Of a stretch of DNA of 64,000 bases, positions 16,986 to 26,305 are shown piece after piece. The translations under genes and the position numbers were made by a program. Source of the stretch: Actinoplanes palleronii (lineage in GTDB: Bacteria; Actinomycetota; Actinomycetes; Mycobacteriales; Micromonosporaceae); contig NZ_BOMS01000019.1 in NCBI RefSeq assembly GCF_016862315.1, forward strand, positions 1 through 64,000. The letters are read 5' to 3'. Numbering within the stretch: position 1 is the first letter of the stretch; the number at the start of each line of letters is the position of its first letter. A model generated the notes under the pieces. That model worked only from the letters and a program-made list of their open reading frames with translations, was not told the DNA's origin and did not search any database.

Positions 16986-19523
16986 GTGACCGAGATGAGA
17001 TCCGTGCCAGAGAAGATCACCCTCGACGGCCTCGAGCGGAAATGGCGCGAGGTATGGGCCCGGAACGGCACCTACACGTTCGACCGGACGGCGCCCCGAT
17101 CGCGGGTCTTCTCGATCGACACCCCGCCGCCGACGGTCAGCGGGTCGCTGCACGTCGGGCACGTGTTCTCGTTCACCCACGCCGACGCGATCGCCCGCTA
17201 CCAGCGGATGACCGGCCGCGAGGTGTTCTACCCGATGGGCTGGGACGACAACGGGCTGCCGACCGAGCGCCGGGTGCAGAACCACTACGGCGTGCAGTGC
17301 GACCCGTCGCTGCCGTACGACCCGGACTTCACGCCGCCCTCGACGGTGCCGAGCCGGCCGCTGCCGATCTCCCGGCGCAACTTCGTCGAGCTGTGCCAGC
17401 GGCTGACCGCGATCGACGAGCAGGCGTTCGAGGACGTGTGGCGCCAGGTCGGGCTGTCCGTGGACTGGTCGCTGCAGTACAGCACGATCGACGACACCAG
17501 CCGGGCGGTCTCGCAGCGGGCGTTCCTGCGCAACCTGGAGCGTGGTGAGGCGTACCTCGCGGACGCGCCGACGCTCTGGGACGTCACGTTCCGGACGGCG
17601 GTGGCACAGGCCGAGTTGGAGGACCGGGAACGGCAGGGTGCGTACTACCGGCTCGCGTTCGGCCTGCCCGGCGGCGGGACCACGTACATCGAGACCACCC
17701 GGCCCGAACTGCTCCCGGCCTGCGTGGCGCTCGTCGCGCATCCCGGCGACGAGCGGTACCAGAAGCTGTTCGGCACGTATGCCACCACGCCGGTGTTCGG
17801 CGTCCAGGTGCCGATCCGGGCGCACCCGCTGGCCCAGCCGGACAAGGGCTCCGGCATCGCGATGATCTGCACGTTCGGCGACCTCACCGACGTGATCTGG
17901 TGGCGTGAGCTGGACCTGACGACCCGCCCGGTGATGGGCCGGGACGGCCGCCTGCTGGCCCAGCCGCCCTCGGACGTGCCGGCCGGGCCTTACGCCGAGC
18001 TCGCCGGGAAGACCGCGTTCTCGGCGAAGGAGAAGATGGTCGAGCTGCTGCGGGCCGCCGGCGCGCTGGACGGCGAACCCCGGCCGACCACACAGCAGGT
18101 GAAGTTCTACGAAAGGGGCGACAAGCCGCTCGAGATCGTCACGACCCGGCAGTGGTACATCCGCAACGGCGGCCGGGACGCCGCGCTGCGCGCTGCCCTG
18201 CTCGCGCGGGGCCGCGAGATGACCTGGTCACCGGAGTTCATGCGGAACCGGTACGAGAGCTGGGTGGAGGGCCTGGCCGGTGACTGGGTGATCAGCCGGC
18301 AGCGGTTCTTCGGCGTGCCGTTCCCGATCTGGTACCCCCTCGACGCGGCCGGTGAGCCGGACCACGCCGCGCCGATCACCGCGACCACGCTGCCGGTCGA
18401 CCCGAGCAGCGACACCCCGCCCGGCTTCACCGAGGACCAGCGCGACAAGCCGGGCGGCTTCACCGGCGACCCGGACGTGATGGACACCTGGGCCACCTCG
18501 TCGCTCACCCCGGAGATCGCCGGCCGGTGGGGCCTGGACGACGACCTGTTCGAGCGGGTCTTCCCGATGGACCTGCGCCCGCAGGCCCACGAGATCATCC
18601 GTACCTGGCTGTTCGCCACGGTGCTCCGCGCCCACCAGGAGTTCGACAGCCTGCCGTGGCGCACCGCGCTGCTCTCCGGCTGGATCCTCGACCCGGACCG
18701 CAAGAAGATGTCGAAGTCCAAGGGCAACACCGTCACCCCGATGGCGCTGCTGGAGGAGTACGGCTCGGACGCGGTCCGCTACTGGGCGGTCAGCGGCCGC
18801 CCGGGCACCGACACCGCGTTCGACACCGGCCAGATGAAGGTCGGCCGCCGGCTCGCCATCAAGATCCTCAACGCGACGAAGTTCGTGCTCCGGTTCGGCG
18901 TCGCCGCCGATCTCGAGGCCGCTGCCGTCACCGAACCGCTGGACCGCGCCATGCTCGCCGGTCTCGAGGCCGTCGTGGCTGACGCCACCAGGCACTTCGA
19001 GGGGTACGACTACGCGCGCGCCCTGGAACGCACCGAGCAGTTCTTCTGGACGTTCTGCGACGACTACCTGGAGCTGGTCAAGGAGCGGGCGTACGCCGAC
19101 CCGGCCGACCCGGCCACCCGATCGGCACACGCCGCGCTGGCGCTCGCCCTGCGGACGTTGCTGCGGCTGTTCGCGCCGGCGCTGCCGTTCGTCGCCGAGG
19201 AGGCCTGGTCCTGGTGGCAGGACGGTTCGGTGCACCGCGCCGCGTGGCCGTCCGCCGGCGAACTCGCGCCGGCACTGGACCCGGCGGCCCCGGCCACGCT
19301 GCTCGGCCTGGCCGGCACCGTGCTCGGCCTGGTGCGCAAGGCGAAGTCCGAGGCCAAGCAGTCGATGCGTACCGAGGTGGCCCACCTGACGGTGCGCGGA
19401 CCGGAGGCCGACGTGCTCGCCTTCGGCCTGGTCAGGCCGGACGTGCAGGCAGCCGGCGTGGTCCGCGAGGTGACCGTCGAGGCGGTCGGTGAGACGGTGC
19501 TCGCCGAGGTCCGTCTTGCCTAG
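16986..19523 (+). CDS. valS: Valyl-tRNA synthetase
   Basis: A class Ia aminoacyl-tRNA synthetase that charges tRNA-Val in the cytoplasm. With the GTG at 16986 it has 845 residues; an ATG at 16995 is also possible. The HIGH motif is GSLHVGHVF (about residues 46-54), followed by GWDDNGLP, typical of ValRS. The editing CP1 domain is present (TTRPELLPACVALV and later HP-region), then the KMSKS motif KKMSKSKGN near residue 575 and the anticodon-binding alpha-helical domain. The long C-terminal coiled coil of E. coli-type ValRS is short here, as in the shorter actinobacterial form. No T-box leader is visible upstream. Confidence 0.95.
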   Translation: MTEMRSVPEKITLDGLERKWREVWARNGTYTFDRTAPRSRVFSIDTPPPTVSGSLHVGHVFSFTHADAIARYQRMTGREVFYPMGWDDNGLPTERRVQNHYGVQCDPSLPYDPDFTPPSTVPSRPLPISRRNFVELCQRLTAIDEQAFEDVWRQVGLSVDWSLQYSTIDDTSRAVSQRAFLRNLERGEAYLADAPTLWDVTFRTAVAQAELEDRERQGAYYRLAFGLPGGGTTYIETTRPELLPACVALVAHPGDERYQKLFGTYATTPVFGVQVPIRAHPLAQPDKGSGIAMICTFGDLTDVIWWRELDLTTRPVMGRDGRLLAQPPSDVPAGPYAELAGKTAFSAKEKMVELLRAAGALDGEPRPTTQQVKFYERGDKPLEIVTTRQWYIRNGGRDAALRAALLARGREMTWSPEFMRNRYESWVEGLAGDWVISRQRFFGVPFPIWYPLDAAGEPDHAAPITATTLPVDPSSDTPPGFTEDQRDKPGGFTGDPDVMDTWATSSLTPEIAGRWGLDDDLFERVFPMDLRPQAHEIIRTWLFATVLRAHQEFDSLPWRTALLSGWILDPDRKKMSKSKGNTVTPMALLEEYGSDAVRYWAVSGRPGTDTAFDTGQMKVGRRLAIKILNATKFVLRFGVAADLEAAAVTEPLDRAMLAGLEAVVADATRHFEGYDYARALERTEQFFWTFCDDYLELVKERAYADPADPATRSAHAALALALRTLLRLFAPALPFVAEEAWSWWQDGSVHRAAWPSAGELAPALDPAAPATLLGLAGTVLGLVRKAKSEAKQSMRTEVAHLTVRGPEADVLAFGLVRPDVQAAGVVREVTVEAVGETVLAEVRLA

Positions 19524-19533
19524 TTGACACCGG

Positions 19534-19555
19534 GGAGGGGCCTTCGTGCCCCTCC
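19534..19555 (+). terminator. Hairpin after valS
   Basis: An 8-bp perfect stem, GGAGGGGC with GCCCCTCC, around a 6-base loop, 10 bases after the valS stop and 30 bases before the signal peptidase start. No U-run. Confidence 0.6.
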
Positions 19556-19585
19556 TCAGCGTGTCCGCTGCGGTACGCTCCGCCC

Positions 19586-20191
19586 GTGCCCGACAAGATC
19601 AACGCTCGCCGCTTCCCGCGGTCGAAGCCGTTCGAGTTCCTGGTGCTGCTCATCGTGGCGGTAGTGGTCGCCGCCGGGGTGCGCACCTTCCTGGTGCAGA
19701 CCTTCTACATCCCGTCCGGATCGATGGAGAACACGCTTCTCCTGAACGACAAGGTCCTGGTGAACAAGGCGGTCTACCGGTTCCGGGACCCGGCGCGCGG
19801 CGAGATCGTGGTCTTCGAACCGCCGGTCGGCTGGGGCATCGGCCCCAGCGAGCAGGAGTACATCAAGCGGGTGATCGGCATCGGCGGCGACCGGGTGGTC
19901 TGCTGCGACGCCGACAAGCGGATCACCGTGAACGGGCACGCCCTGGCCGAGGACTACCTGTTCCCCGGCGACGCGCCGTCCGACGAGGAGTTCGACGTGA
20001 CCGTCCCGGCGGGCCGGATGTTCATGATGGGCGACCACCGCTCGGACTCGGCCGACTCCCGCGCCCACATGGACAGCGACCAGGGCACCATCCCGGTGGA
20101 CCGGGTGGCCGGGCGGGCCTTCGCCATCTACTGGCCGTCGTCCCGGTGGCGCTCCCTGTCAGTCCCGTCCACCTTCGACGCCATCCCCTGA
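19586..20191 (+). CDS. lepB: Signal peptidase I
   Basis: A 201-residue membrane serine protease that removes Sec and Tat signal peptides at the outer face of the membrane. One N-terminal membrane helix (about 17-34) anchors it. Box B is PSGSMENTL with Ser-46 as nucleophile; box D is KRVIGIGGDRV with Lys-94 as general base; box E is MGDHRSDSADSR. All catalytic boxes are intact. GTG start. It is not next to rplS/rnhB where actinobacterial lepB clusters usually lie, so this is probably one of several signal peptidases. Confidence 0.93.
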   Translation: MPDKINARRFPRSKPFEFLVLLIVAVVVAAGVRTFLVQTFYIPSGSMENTLLLNDKVLVNKAVYRFRDPARGEIVVFEPPVGWGIGPSEQEYIKRVIGIGGDRVVCCDADKRITVNGHALAEDYLFPGDAPSDEEFDVTVPAGRMFMMGDHRSDSADSRAHMDSDQGTIPVDRVAGRAFAIYWPSSRWRSLSVPSTFDAIP

Positions 20192-20267
20192 CGACCCGGC
20201 CTGCCCGGACGTCCGCTGCCGGACCAGCCCGGGGGGTGATCTGTTCAGCGGTGTCCATCGAGGACCC

Positions 20268-21292
20268 TCACGCCTGTTCGACGACCGGGCGCAGCAGGCC
20301 CACGCCGTCCGGGAACAGGTAGGAGCCGCTCTCCGCCCCGAACCGGTCCACCACGTCACCGGGACGGAGGTGGAACTCGATGCTGGTCACCGCACCCCGC
20401 TGCGCCGCCTCGTCCATCCCGAAGTCGACGAGCTCGGTGAGCCGCTTGCTGCGCTCGGCTGCCACGGCCTCGTCGGCGTCGCCGAACACGGCCGGCTCCG
20501 GCCCCTCGAAGACCAGCTCTCGTTCCGCGTTCAGTCGCGCCGCTTCTCGTTTGACCCGTTCGGTATCCGCGGCCAGTTCCTTGCGGGACAACCGGGGCAC
20601 GTTCGGGTCCGGCGGGCGGGGGTGGCGGGTGAACTCCCGGACCTCCCGCAGCCGATCGTAGAAATTGCGGGCAGCCTCTGCCTCGGAGGTGTACTCGCCG
20701 TGAACCCACTCCAGCGATCGCTCCCGGTTCCCGACCACCCAACGGTCGTCCCGGTGTTCCAGGAGCAGATAGGCGCCCTGATCCCGGGCCAGCCGAACCA
20801 GTCCCGGTACCTCGTAGAACTCGCCGTCGGGTACGCCCGCGGCCCGGAGCGCGACGATGAGGCTCTGCCGGACGTGCTGGATCCCACCGCCGGGCTGGCC
20901 GAACGCCGGGGCGATCGAGCCGCTCTCCACATTGAACGCCCGCCGCACCTCGTATCGGTGGTAGCCGTGCGGCGCACGGTCGCCGGGAGGTTGTCCCAAG
21001 TTGCTCGGTGGCAACGCCCGCTGCTCGAACGGTGGTCAGGGTATTTCCAGCTGCCCTTGCCGCTGTCCCCGTGGGTGTTCAGGAAGTCGTCACGGCTCTG
21101 CCCGCCGTAGCGCTTCCAGTTGCCCATGAGCCGGGACACCCGCCGATGCTTGATGCTCCTCGGCCCCAGCCGCCAGTCGTTGCCTGGTTGCTTGAACCGC
21201 CGCCGTCCCGCCCGCTTCTGTGTCTTCCGCAGATGCGCCAGCCCGGCCCGGACCAGCTTCCCGCCCGCTCTGCCCCGCCCGTGCGGCGCCAC
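20268..21292 (-). pseudogene. Rearranged remnant of TNT-type toxin genes
   Basis: Read from 21292 downward, the first frame gives GNWKRYGGQSRDDF...GSWKYPD, the front of a TNT (NAD+ glycohydrolase) toxin tip. Near 21020 the frame is lost: the continuing TNT sequence is in another frame, preceded by a TGA, as PPFEQRALPPSNLG...YHRYEV...IAPAFGQPGGGIQ. The normal middle part (the 'DRFG-E-G-S-x-L-x-P-G' strand pair) is missing there, yet a matching piece, GDVVDRFGAESGSYLFPDG, stands at the far C-terminus just before a stop, after about 140 residues of an acidic helical segment. An intact sub-frame from a TTG at 21014 to 20268 codes for 248 residues. The TNT assignment is from remembered family motifs. 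Probably two toxin cassettes fused and truncated; activity unlikely. Confidence 0.65.
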
Positions 21293-21583
21293 CTACGCCC
21301 ACTCCGGGCGACGCCCGCAGCCAGCCCCGCCCAGTCCCCTCACCCCGCCTGTCTGACACTGATCACCTACCCCCGCGACCCCGAAAGGCGCAGACCCGTG
21401 CGTACGGGATGGGGCTTGATGGTGTCGTCCCGACAACCGGGAGTGGGGCAACCACCGCGACCGAACAGCAGATGGGGCTCCGGGGTATCCCCGGCGTGGG
21501 GTCTGGGGCTCGGGTCCCAGGCCAGAAAAGCACGATGGCGCCGCGTCCGCGCTTTCCGCGGACAAACGACGCCTGCCAAATCG
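21293..21583. other. Degenerate spacer between toxin remnant and tRNA
   Basis: 291 bases without a credible gene. Compositionally similar to the flanks, with G-rich runs and no IS end or second att-like copy of the tRNA 3' end that I can see. It probably belongs to the same decayed island as the toxin remnant. Confidence 0.4.
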
Positions 21584-21655
21584 TGCCCCCGGCAGGATTC
21601 GAACCTGCGCTTTCGCCTCCGGAGGGCGACGCTCTATCCCCTGAGCTACGGGGGC
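21584..21655 (-). tRNA. tRNA-Arg (anticodon CCG)
   Basis: A full cloverleaf: acceptor GCCCCCG paired with CGGGGGC plus an A discriminator, D-arm GCTC...GAGC, anticodon stem TCGCC/GGCGA with loop CTCCGGA (anticodon CCG), and T-arm GCAGG-TTCGAAT-CCTGC. CCA is not encoded. It reads CGG codons, which are frequent in this genome. Its 3' end faces the decayed toxin island, the usual side for integration. Confidence 0.95.
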
Positions 21656-21721
21656 TCAGTGCTTGGAAAGCCTAGCAGGACCTCCGGAAGCACCGCCAAT
21701 CGGCGTCGCCGGGTCGGGTGA

Positions 21722-22375
21722 TCAGCCGGATTGGGCCTGCTTGAGCAGGTCGTCGATCAGCTGGATCTCGCCCTGCTGCGCGGTGACCATGCTGTCGGCG
21801 AGCCAGTCGACGTCCTTGTTGTCGGACAGGTTCTCGGCCTCCTGGGCCATGTGGATGCCGCCCAGGTGGTGCGCCCGCATCAGGGTGAGGAACTGGACGT
21901 CCAGGTCCTTGCCGGTGGCCTTGCGCAGCGAGGCGAGCTGCTCGGGGGTGGCCATGCCGGGCATCAGGCCGTCGACGACCGAGCCGGCCGCGTCCGGCAT
22001 CCAGGCCATCGGCTGCTCGCCGCCGGTCGGGCTGAGGTCCCAGTCGCGCAGCCAGGCCTGCATGTACCCGATCTGGGCCTGCTGGGTGGTGGCGATGTCG
22101 GCCGACAGCGTGACGATGGCCGGGGTGATCGAGTCGGCGTGCGCCTCCATCGCCATCTCGACCGCCTGCGCGTGGTGGGTCGACATGTCGCGGAGGAAAC
22201 CCGCCTCGACGGAGTCGTCGGCCGGGGTCCGGAACCGGGGGACCACCAGGCCGATCCCGGCGCCGAGCACGATCCCGGCGAGCAGCAGCGCGAGCGCCGC
22301 ATACCCGAAGCGGTGACGCGCGGGAACCTCCCCGGACGCCGGCGCGGCGTCCAGGGAGGTGGTGTCCGAGCTCAT
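21722..22375 (-). CDS. DUF305 family membrane-anchored protein
   Basis: A 217-residue protein with one membrane helix at about 23-45 and an extracytoplasmic DUF305 domain, a ferritin-like helical bundle. The two signature motifs are visible: MSTHHAQAVEMA and MRAHHLGGIHMAQEA, whose His and Met residues are possible metal ligands. The family is often found near copper-handling genes, but its job is not established. Its start overlaps the stop of the DUF3105 gene by one base (TGATG-type), so the two are co-translated. Confidence 0.88.
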   Translation of the reverse strand: MSSDTTSLDAAPASGEVPARHRFGYAALALLLAGIVLGAGIGLVVPRFRTPADDSVEAGFLRDMSTHHAQAVEMAMEAHADSITPAIVTLSADIATTQQAQIGYMQAWLRDWDLSPTGGEQPMAWMPDAAGSVVDGLMPGMATPEQLASLRKATGKDLDVQFLTLMRAHHLGGIHMAQEAENLSDNKDVDWLADSMVTAQQGEIQLIDDLLKQAQSG

Positions 22376-23169
22376 CAGCTGCCGGTGTCCGAGCTGGCGC
22401 CGTCGCTGACGGCCGCGCTGACCGGGTCGGAGGTGGTGTTGCCGCTGGAGCAGGCCGCGCCGGGCTCCATCGAGGCCTTGACCCGGGCCGCGGAGATGAA
22501 CGTGTCGATCCGCGAGTCGTTCACGTCGTCGGTCTTGAGCTGGTAGCCCCAGACCTGGACGGAGACGTTCTTGTCGAGTCCGGCGTAGGGGGACATCAAC
22601 ATGTAGTCCTTGCCCTCCACCTTCTTCTGCAGGGTGGCGACCTGGTCGGCGGCCAGACCCTGCTTGTACGTGATCCAGACCGCGCCGTGCTCGAGGCTGT
22701 GCACCGCGTGCTCGTTGGCGATCGGCGCGGTGTACACGTCGCCCTGGCAGTTCTGCCAGGTCTGGTTGTGCGCGCCGCCGACCGGGGGACTCGTCACATA
22801 CGTCAGCGGACCGGCCTTGTGGGTGCGGTCGTCGATCAGCGCGTTCTTCTGCGCGCGGTAGTTGACCACGCCCTGGATCTCGGCCACCTTGTCGGTCCAG
22901 TCGCGGGAGCCCTGCACCGAGGCGTACACGCCGTACCCGATGATGCCGCCGGCGATCACGACGACCAGGCCCGCCACGGCGATCGGGCCCCAGTTGCGGC
23001 CGCCTGCGACCTTGACCGGGGCGATCGGCTTGCGGCCCTTGCCGCCCGGCTTGGTGGCGTTCGGCCGATTGGCCCCGGGTTTGCCGGTCGGCGGCTTACC
23101 CTGACCGGTGGTCTTGCCGACCTTCACGGTGGACGGGACCCGTTCGGGCCCCGGCGTGCTCATACTCAT
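22375..23169 (-). CDS. DUF3105 family membrane protein
   Basis: A 264-residue protein. Residues 1-58 are a basic, Pro/Gly/Lys-rich cytoplasmic tail, 61-82 a membrane helix, and the rest an extracytoplasmic DUF3105 domain with the characteristic TSPPVGGAHNQTWQNCG-like segment and HSLEHGAVWITY. The pairing of DUF3105 with DUF305 is seen in many actinobacteria; function unknown, perhaps metal-related. ATG chosen at the first of two closely spaced ATGs, with GAGG upstream. Divergent from argS. Confidence 0.88.
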   Translation of the reverse strand: MSMSTPGPERVPSTVKVGKTTGQGKPPTGKPGANRPNATKPGGKGRKPIAPVKVAGGRNWGPIAVAGLVVVIAGGIIGYGVYASVQGSRDWTDKVAEIQGVVNYRAQKNALIDDRTHKAGPLTYVTSPPVGGAHNQTWQNCQGDVYTAPIANEHAVHSLEHGAVWITYKQGLAADQVATLQKKVEGKDYMLMSPYAGLDKNVSVQVWGYQLKTDDVNDSRIDTFISAARVKASMEPGAACSSGNTTSDPVSAAVSDGASSDTGS

Positions 23170-23255
23170 CGCGCCTCGTCGATTCGTCAAAAAGGGGAAG
23201 GGCGGGGCTCGGGTGGCCGCCGAACGCTGAAGTCTACCCCCGATAGCATGGCCCA

Positions 23256-24917
23256 GTGACTCCCGCCAACCTTGCTGACACCGTTCTCTCAGCTGCTCGT
23301 GCCGTATTCGAGACGCGTGGCCTGGACCTGGCCGCGCTGCCCGCGACCACGGCGCTGGAGCGGCCCCGCAACCCCGAGCACGGCGACTACGCCTCCACGC
23401 TCGCCCTGCAGCTGGGCAAGAAGGTCGGTGTGGCGCCACGCGAGCTGGCCGCCGCGCTCGCCGAGGAGCTGGGCCGCCGCGACGGGATCAAGACGGTGGA
23501 GATCGCCGGGCCGGGCTTCCTGAACATCCGGCTGGACGCCGCCGTGACCGGCGCGATCGCCCGCCTGGTGGTCGAGGCCGGCGCCGCGTACGGCCGGAAC
23601 ACCCAGCTCACCGGTCAGCGGATCAACCTGGAGTTCGTCTCGGCGAACCCGACCGGCCCGATCCACCTGGGGCACACCCGGTGGGCCGCGGTCGGTGACT
23701 CGCTGCGCCGGGTGCTGACCGCCGCCGGCGCCGAGGTGACCAGCGAGTACTACATCAACGACGCGGGTGCCCAGGTCGACCGGTTCGCCCGGTCGCTGTA
23801 CGCCGCCGCGAACGGTGAGCCGGCCCCCGAGGACGGGTACGGCGGCGACTACATCGGCGAGATCGCCCAGCGGATTCTCAGCGCGGACCCGTTGCTGGCC
23901 GGTCAGCCGGCCGAGACCGCGCTGCCGGAGTTCTGGTCGCTCGGCTACCAGCTGATGCTCAAGGAGATCCGGGAGAGCCTGGAGCGCTTCGGCGTGCACT
24001 TCGACGTGTGGTTCTCCGAGAAGGAGCTGCACGAGGGCGGCGCGGTCGAGCACGCCATCGCCGAGCTGCGCAAGCAGGGGCACATCTTCGACGACGGCGG
24101 CGCGGTCTGGCTGCGCACCACCGACTTCACCGACGACAAGGACCGGGTGCTGATCCGGTCCAACGGCGAGAAGACCTACTTCGCGGCCGACGCGGCGTAC
24201 TACATCAACAAGCGCGAGCGCGGCTTCGACAAGTGCATCTACCTGCTCGGCGCGGACCACCACGGCTACATCGGCCGGCTCAAGGCGATCGCGGCGTGCG
24301 CCGGCGACGACCCGAAGCAGAACATCGAGATCCTGATCGGCCAGCTGGTGAACCTGGTCCGCGCCGGTCAGCCGGTGCGGCTGTCCAAGCGGGCCGGCAA
24401 CATCATCACGCTGGACGAGCTCGTCGACGCGGTCGGCGTGGACGCCGCGCGGTACTCGCTGGCCCGGTCCTCCACCGACTCGATGCTGACCCTGGACATC
24501 GAGGAGATCACCAAGCACTCCAGCGACAACCCGGTCTTCTACGTGCAGTACGCGCACGCCCGGATCTCCTCGATCCTGCGCAACGCCGCGGAGAAGAAGA
24601 TCACCCGGGGTGACGACTTCGACCCGTCGCTGCTCGCCCACGAGCGGGAGAACAGCCTGCTCAAGACGCTCGGCCAGTTCCCGGCCGTGGTGGCCACCGC
24701 GGCCGAGCTGCGCGAGCCGCACCGGATCGCGGTCTACCTGGAGGAGCGGGTCGCCACCGACTGGCACCGGTTCTACGACGCCTGCCAGGTGGTGCCGAAG
24801 GGCGACGAGCCGGTCGCCGCGGTGAACCTGGCCCGGCTGTGGCTGGCCGAGGCCACCCGTACGGTGATCGCGAACGGTTTGGACCTGCTCGGCGTCTCGG
24901 CCCCGGAGAAGATGTAG
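23256..24917 (+). CDS. argS: Arginyl-tRNA synthetase
   Basis: A 553-residue class Ia synthetase that charges tRNA-Arg. The Add1 (N-terminal) domain is residues about 1-110. HIGH motif as [14 protein letters not shown] (about 131-144). KMSKS is reduced to RLSKRAGN, as is typical for ArgRS, which needs tRNA for activation. The C-terminal DALR anticodon-binding domain is complete ([23 protein letters not shown]). GTG start. First of a co-directional block argS-lysA-hom-thrC; only 2 bases separate it from lysA. Confidence 0.96.
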   Translation: MTPANLADTVLSAARAVFETRGLDLAALPATTALERPRNPEHGDYASTLALQLGKKVGVAPRELAAALAEELGRRDGIKTVEIAGPGFLNIRLDAAVTGAIARLVVEAGAAYGRNTQLTGQRINLEFVSANPTGPIHLGHTRWAAVGDSLRRVLTAAGAEVTSEYYINDAGAQVDRFARSLYAAANGEPAPEDGYGGDYIGEIAQRILSADPLLAGQPAETALPEFWSLGYQLMLKEIRESLERFGVHFDVWFSEKELHEGGAVEHAIAELRKQGHIFDDGGAVWLRTTDFTDDKDRVLIRSNGEKTYFAADAAYYINKRERGFDKCIYLLGADHHGYIGRLKAIAACAGDDPKQNIEILIGQLVNLVRAGQPVRLSKRAGNIITLDELVDAVGVDAARYSLARSSTDSMLTLDIEEITKHSSDNPVFYVQYAHARISSILRNAAEKKITRGDDFDPSLLAHERENSLLKTLGQFPAVVATAAELREPHRIAVYLEERVATDWHRFYDACQVVPKGDEPVAAVNLARLWLAEATRTVIANGLDLLGVSAPEKM

Positions 24918-24919
24918 CC

Positions 24920-26305
24920 ATGCGCGCACATGAGGCCGGGGCACTGCACGGCGACCTCGGCAACCGTGGTCCGGCGTGGCTCCGTACCCCGGAAGATGTC
25001 AACGCCCTGATGCCGGAACTCTGGCCGCGGACCGTGACCCGCGGCGACGCCGGGCCCCTGGTGATCGGCGGCGTGAGCGTCACCGAGCTGGCCGCCGACT
25101 ACGGCACCCCGGCCTACCTGCTCGACGAGGAGGACCTGCGGGCCCGCTGCCGTGACTTCGCGGCCGCCTTCGCCGGCGCGGACGTCTACTACGCCGGCAA
25201 GTCGTTCCTCTGCAAGGCGGTCGTCCGGATCGTCGAGGAGGAGGGCCTCTTCCTCGACGTGTGCTCGGGCGGCGAGCTGGCGGTGGCCCTCGCGGCCGGG
25301 TTCCCGCCGGAGCGGCTGGGCTTCCACGGCAACAACAAGTCGCAGTCCGAGCTGCGCCGCGCGCTGGACGCCGGGGTCGGCCGGATCATCGTCGACTCGT
25401 TCGACGAGATCGTCCGGCTCTCCGAGCTGTCCCGCGAGCTGAACAAGCGGCCGGGTGTGCTGGTCCGGGTCACCGTCGGCGTCGAGGCGCACACCCACGA
25501 GTTCATCGCGACCGCGCACGAGGACCAGAAGTTCGGTTTCTCGCTGGCCGGTGGCGCGGCGTTCGCGGCCTGCGCGCAGATCCTCGACGAGGGTGTGCTC
25601 GACCTGCGCGGGCTGCACTCGCACATCGGTTCGCAGATCTTCGACACCAGCGGGTTCGAGGTGGCCGCCCGGCGGATCCTGGAGCTGCAGGCGCAGGTCC
25701 GGGACGCGCGCGGGGTGGAGCTGCCGGAGCTGGACCTGGGCGGCGGGTTCGGTATCGCGTACACCACGCAGGACGACCCCGCCACGCCCGGCGATCTGGC
25801 CAAGCGGATCAACAAGATCGTCGAGTCGGAGTGCGAGATGGCCGCGTTGCGGGTGCCGCGCCTGTCGATCGAGCCGGGCCGGGCCATCGTGGGGCCGGCC
25901 GTGTTCACCCTCTACGAGGTCGGCACGGTCAAGGACGTCGACGGGATCCGGACGTACGTGAGTGTCGACGGCGGGATGAGCGACAACATCCGGACCGCGC
26001 TCTACGACGCGTCCTACTCGGCCACTCTGGCCAACCGGAGCTCCATCGCGGAGCCGATGCTCGCCCGCGTGGTGGGAAAACATTGTGAGTCCGGGGACAT
26101 CGTCGTGAAGGATGAATTCCTGCCCGCTGACGTGCAGCCCGGAGATCTTGTTGCGGTGCCGGGTACCGGCGCCTATTGCCGGAGCATGGCCAGCAACTAC
26201 AACCACGTTCCTCGGCCGCCCGTGGTGGCGGTGCGCGACGGCGCTGCCCGCGTCATCGTGCGGCGCGAGACCGAGGACGACCTGCTTGCATTGGATGTTG
26301 GATGA
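24920..26305 (+). CDS. lysA: Diaminopimelate decarboxylase
   Basis: A 461-residue PLP enzyme (fold type III) that converts meso-diaminopimelate to L-lysine. PLP lysine is Lys-94 in YYAGKSFLC; the phosphate-binding glycine-rich turn is LDLGGGFGIAY, the substrate contact HSHIGSQI, and the C-terminal dimer motif GTGAYCRSMASNYN with the catalytic Cys. Directly after argS (2 bases) and overlapping hom by four bases (ATGA), so transcription and translation are coupled. No lysine riboswitch is visible. Confidence 0.96.
   Translation: MRAHEAGALHGDLGNRGPAWLRTPEDVNALMPELWPRTVTRGDAGPLVIGGVSVTELAADYGTPAYLLDEEDLRARCRDFAAAFAGADVYYAGKSFLCKAVVRIVEEEGLFLDVCSGGELAVALAAGFPPERLGFHGNNKSQSELRRALDAGVGRIIVDSFDEIVRLSELSRELNKRPGVLVRVTVGVEAHTHEFIATAHEDQKFGFSLAGGAAFAACAQILDEGVLDLRGLHSHIGSQIFDTSGFEVAARRILELQAQVRDARGVELPELDLGGGFGIAYTTQDDPATPGDLAKRINKIVESECEMAALRVPRLSIEPGRAIVGPAVFTLYEVGTVKDVDGIRTYVSVDGGMSDNIRTALYDASYSATLANRSSIAEPMLARVVGKHCESGDIVVKDEFLPADVQPGDLVAVPGTGAYCRSMASNYNHVPRPPVVAVRDGAARVIVRRETEDDLLALDVG

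Noticed and set aside
21293..21583. Second att copy of the tRNA 3' end
   Set aside because: I could not find another copy of the tRNA T-arm or acceptor sequence in the window, so island borders stay undefined.
24918..24919. Lysine riboswitch before lysA
   Set aside because: Only two bases separate lysA from argS; no leader exists.
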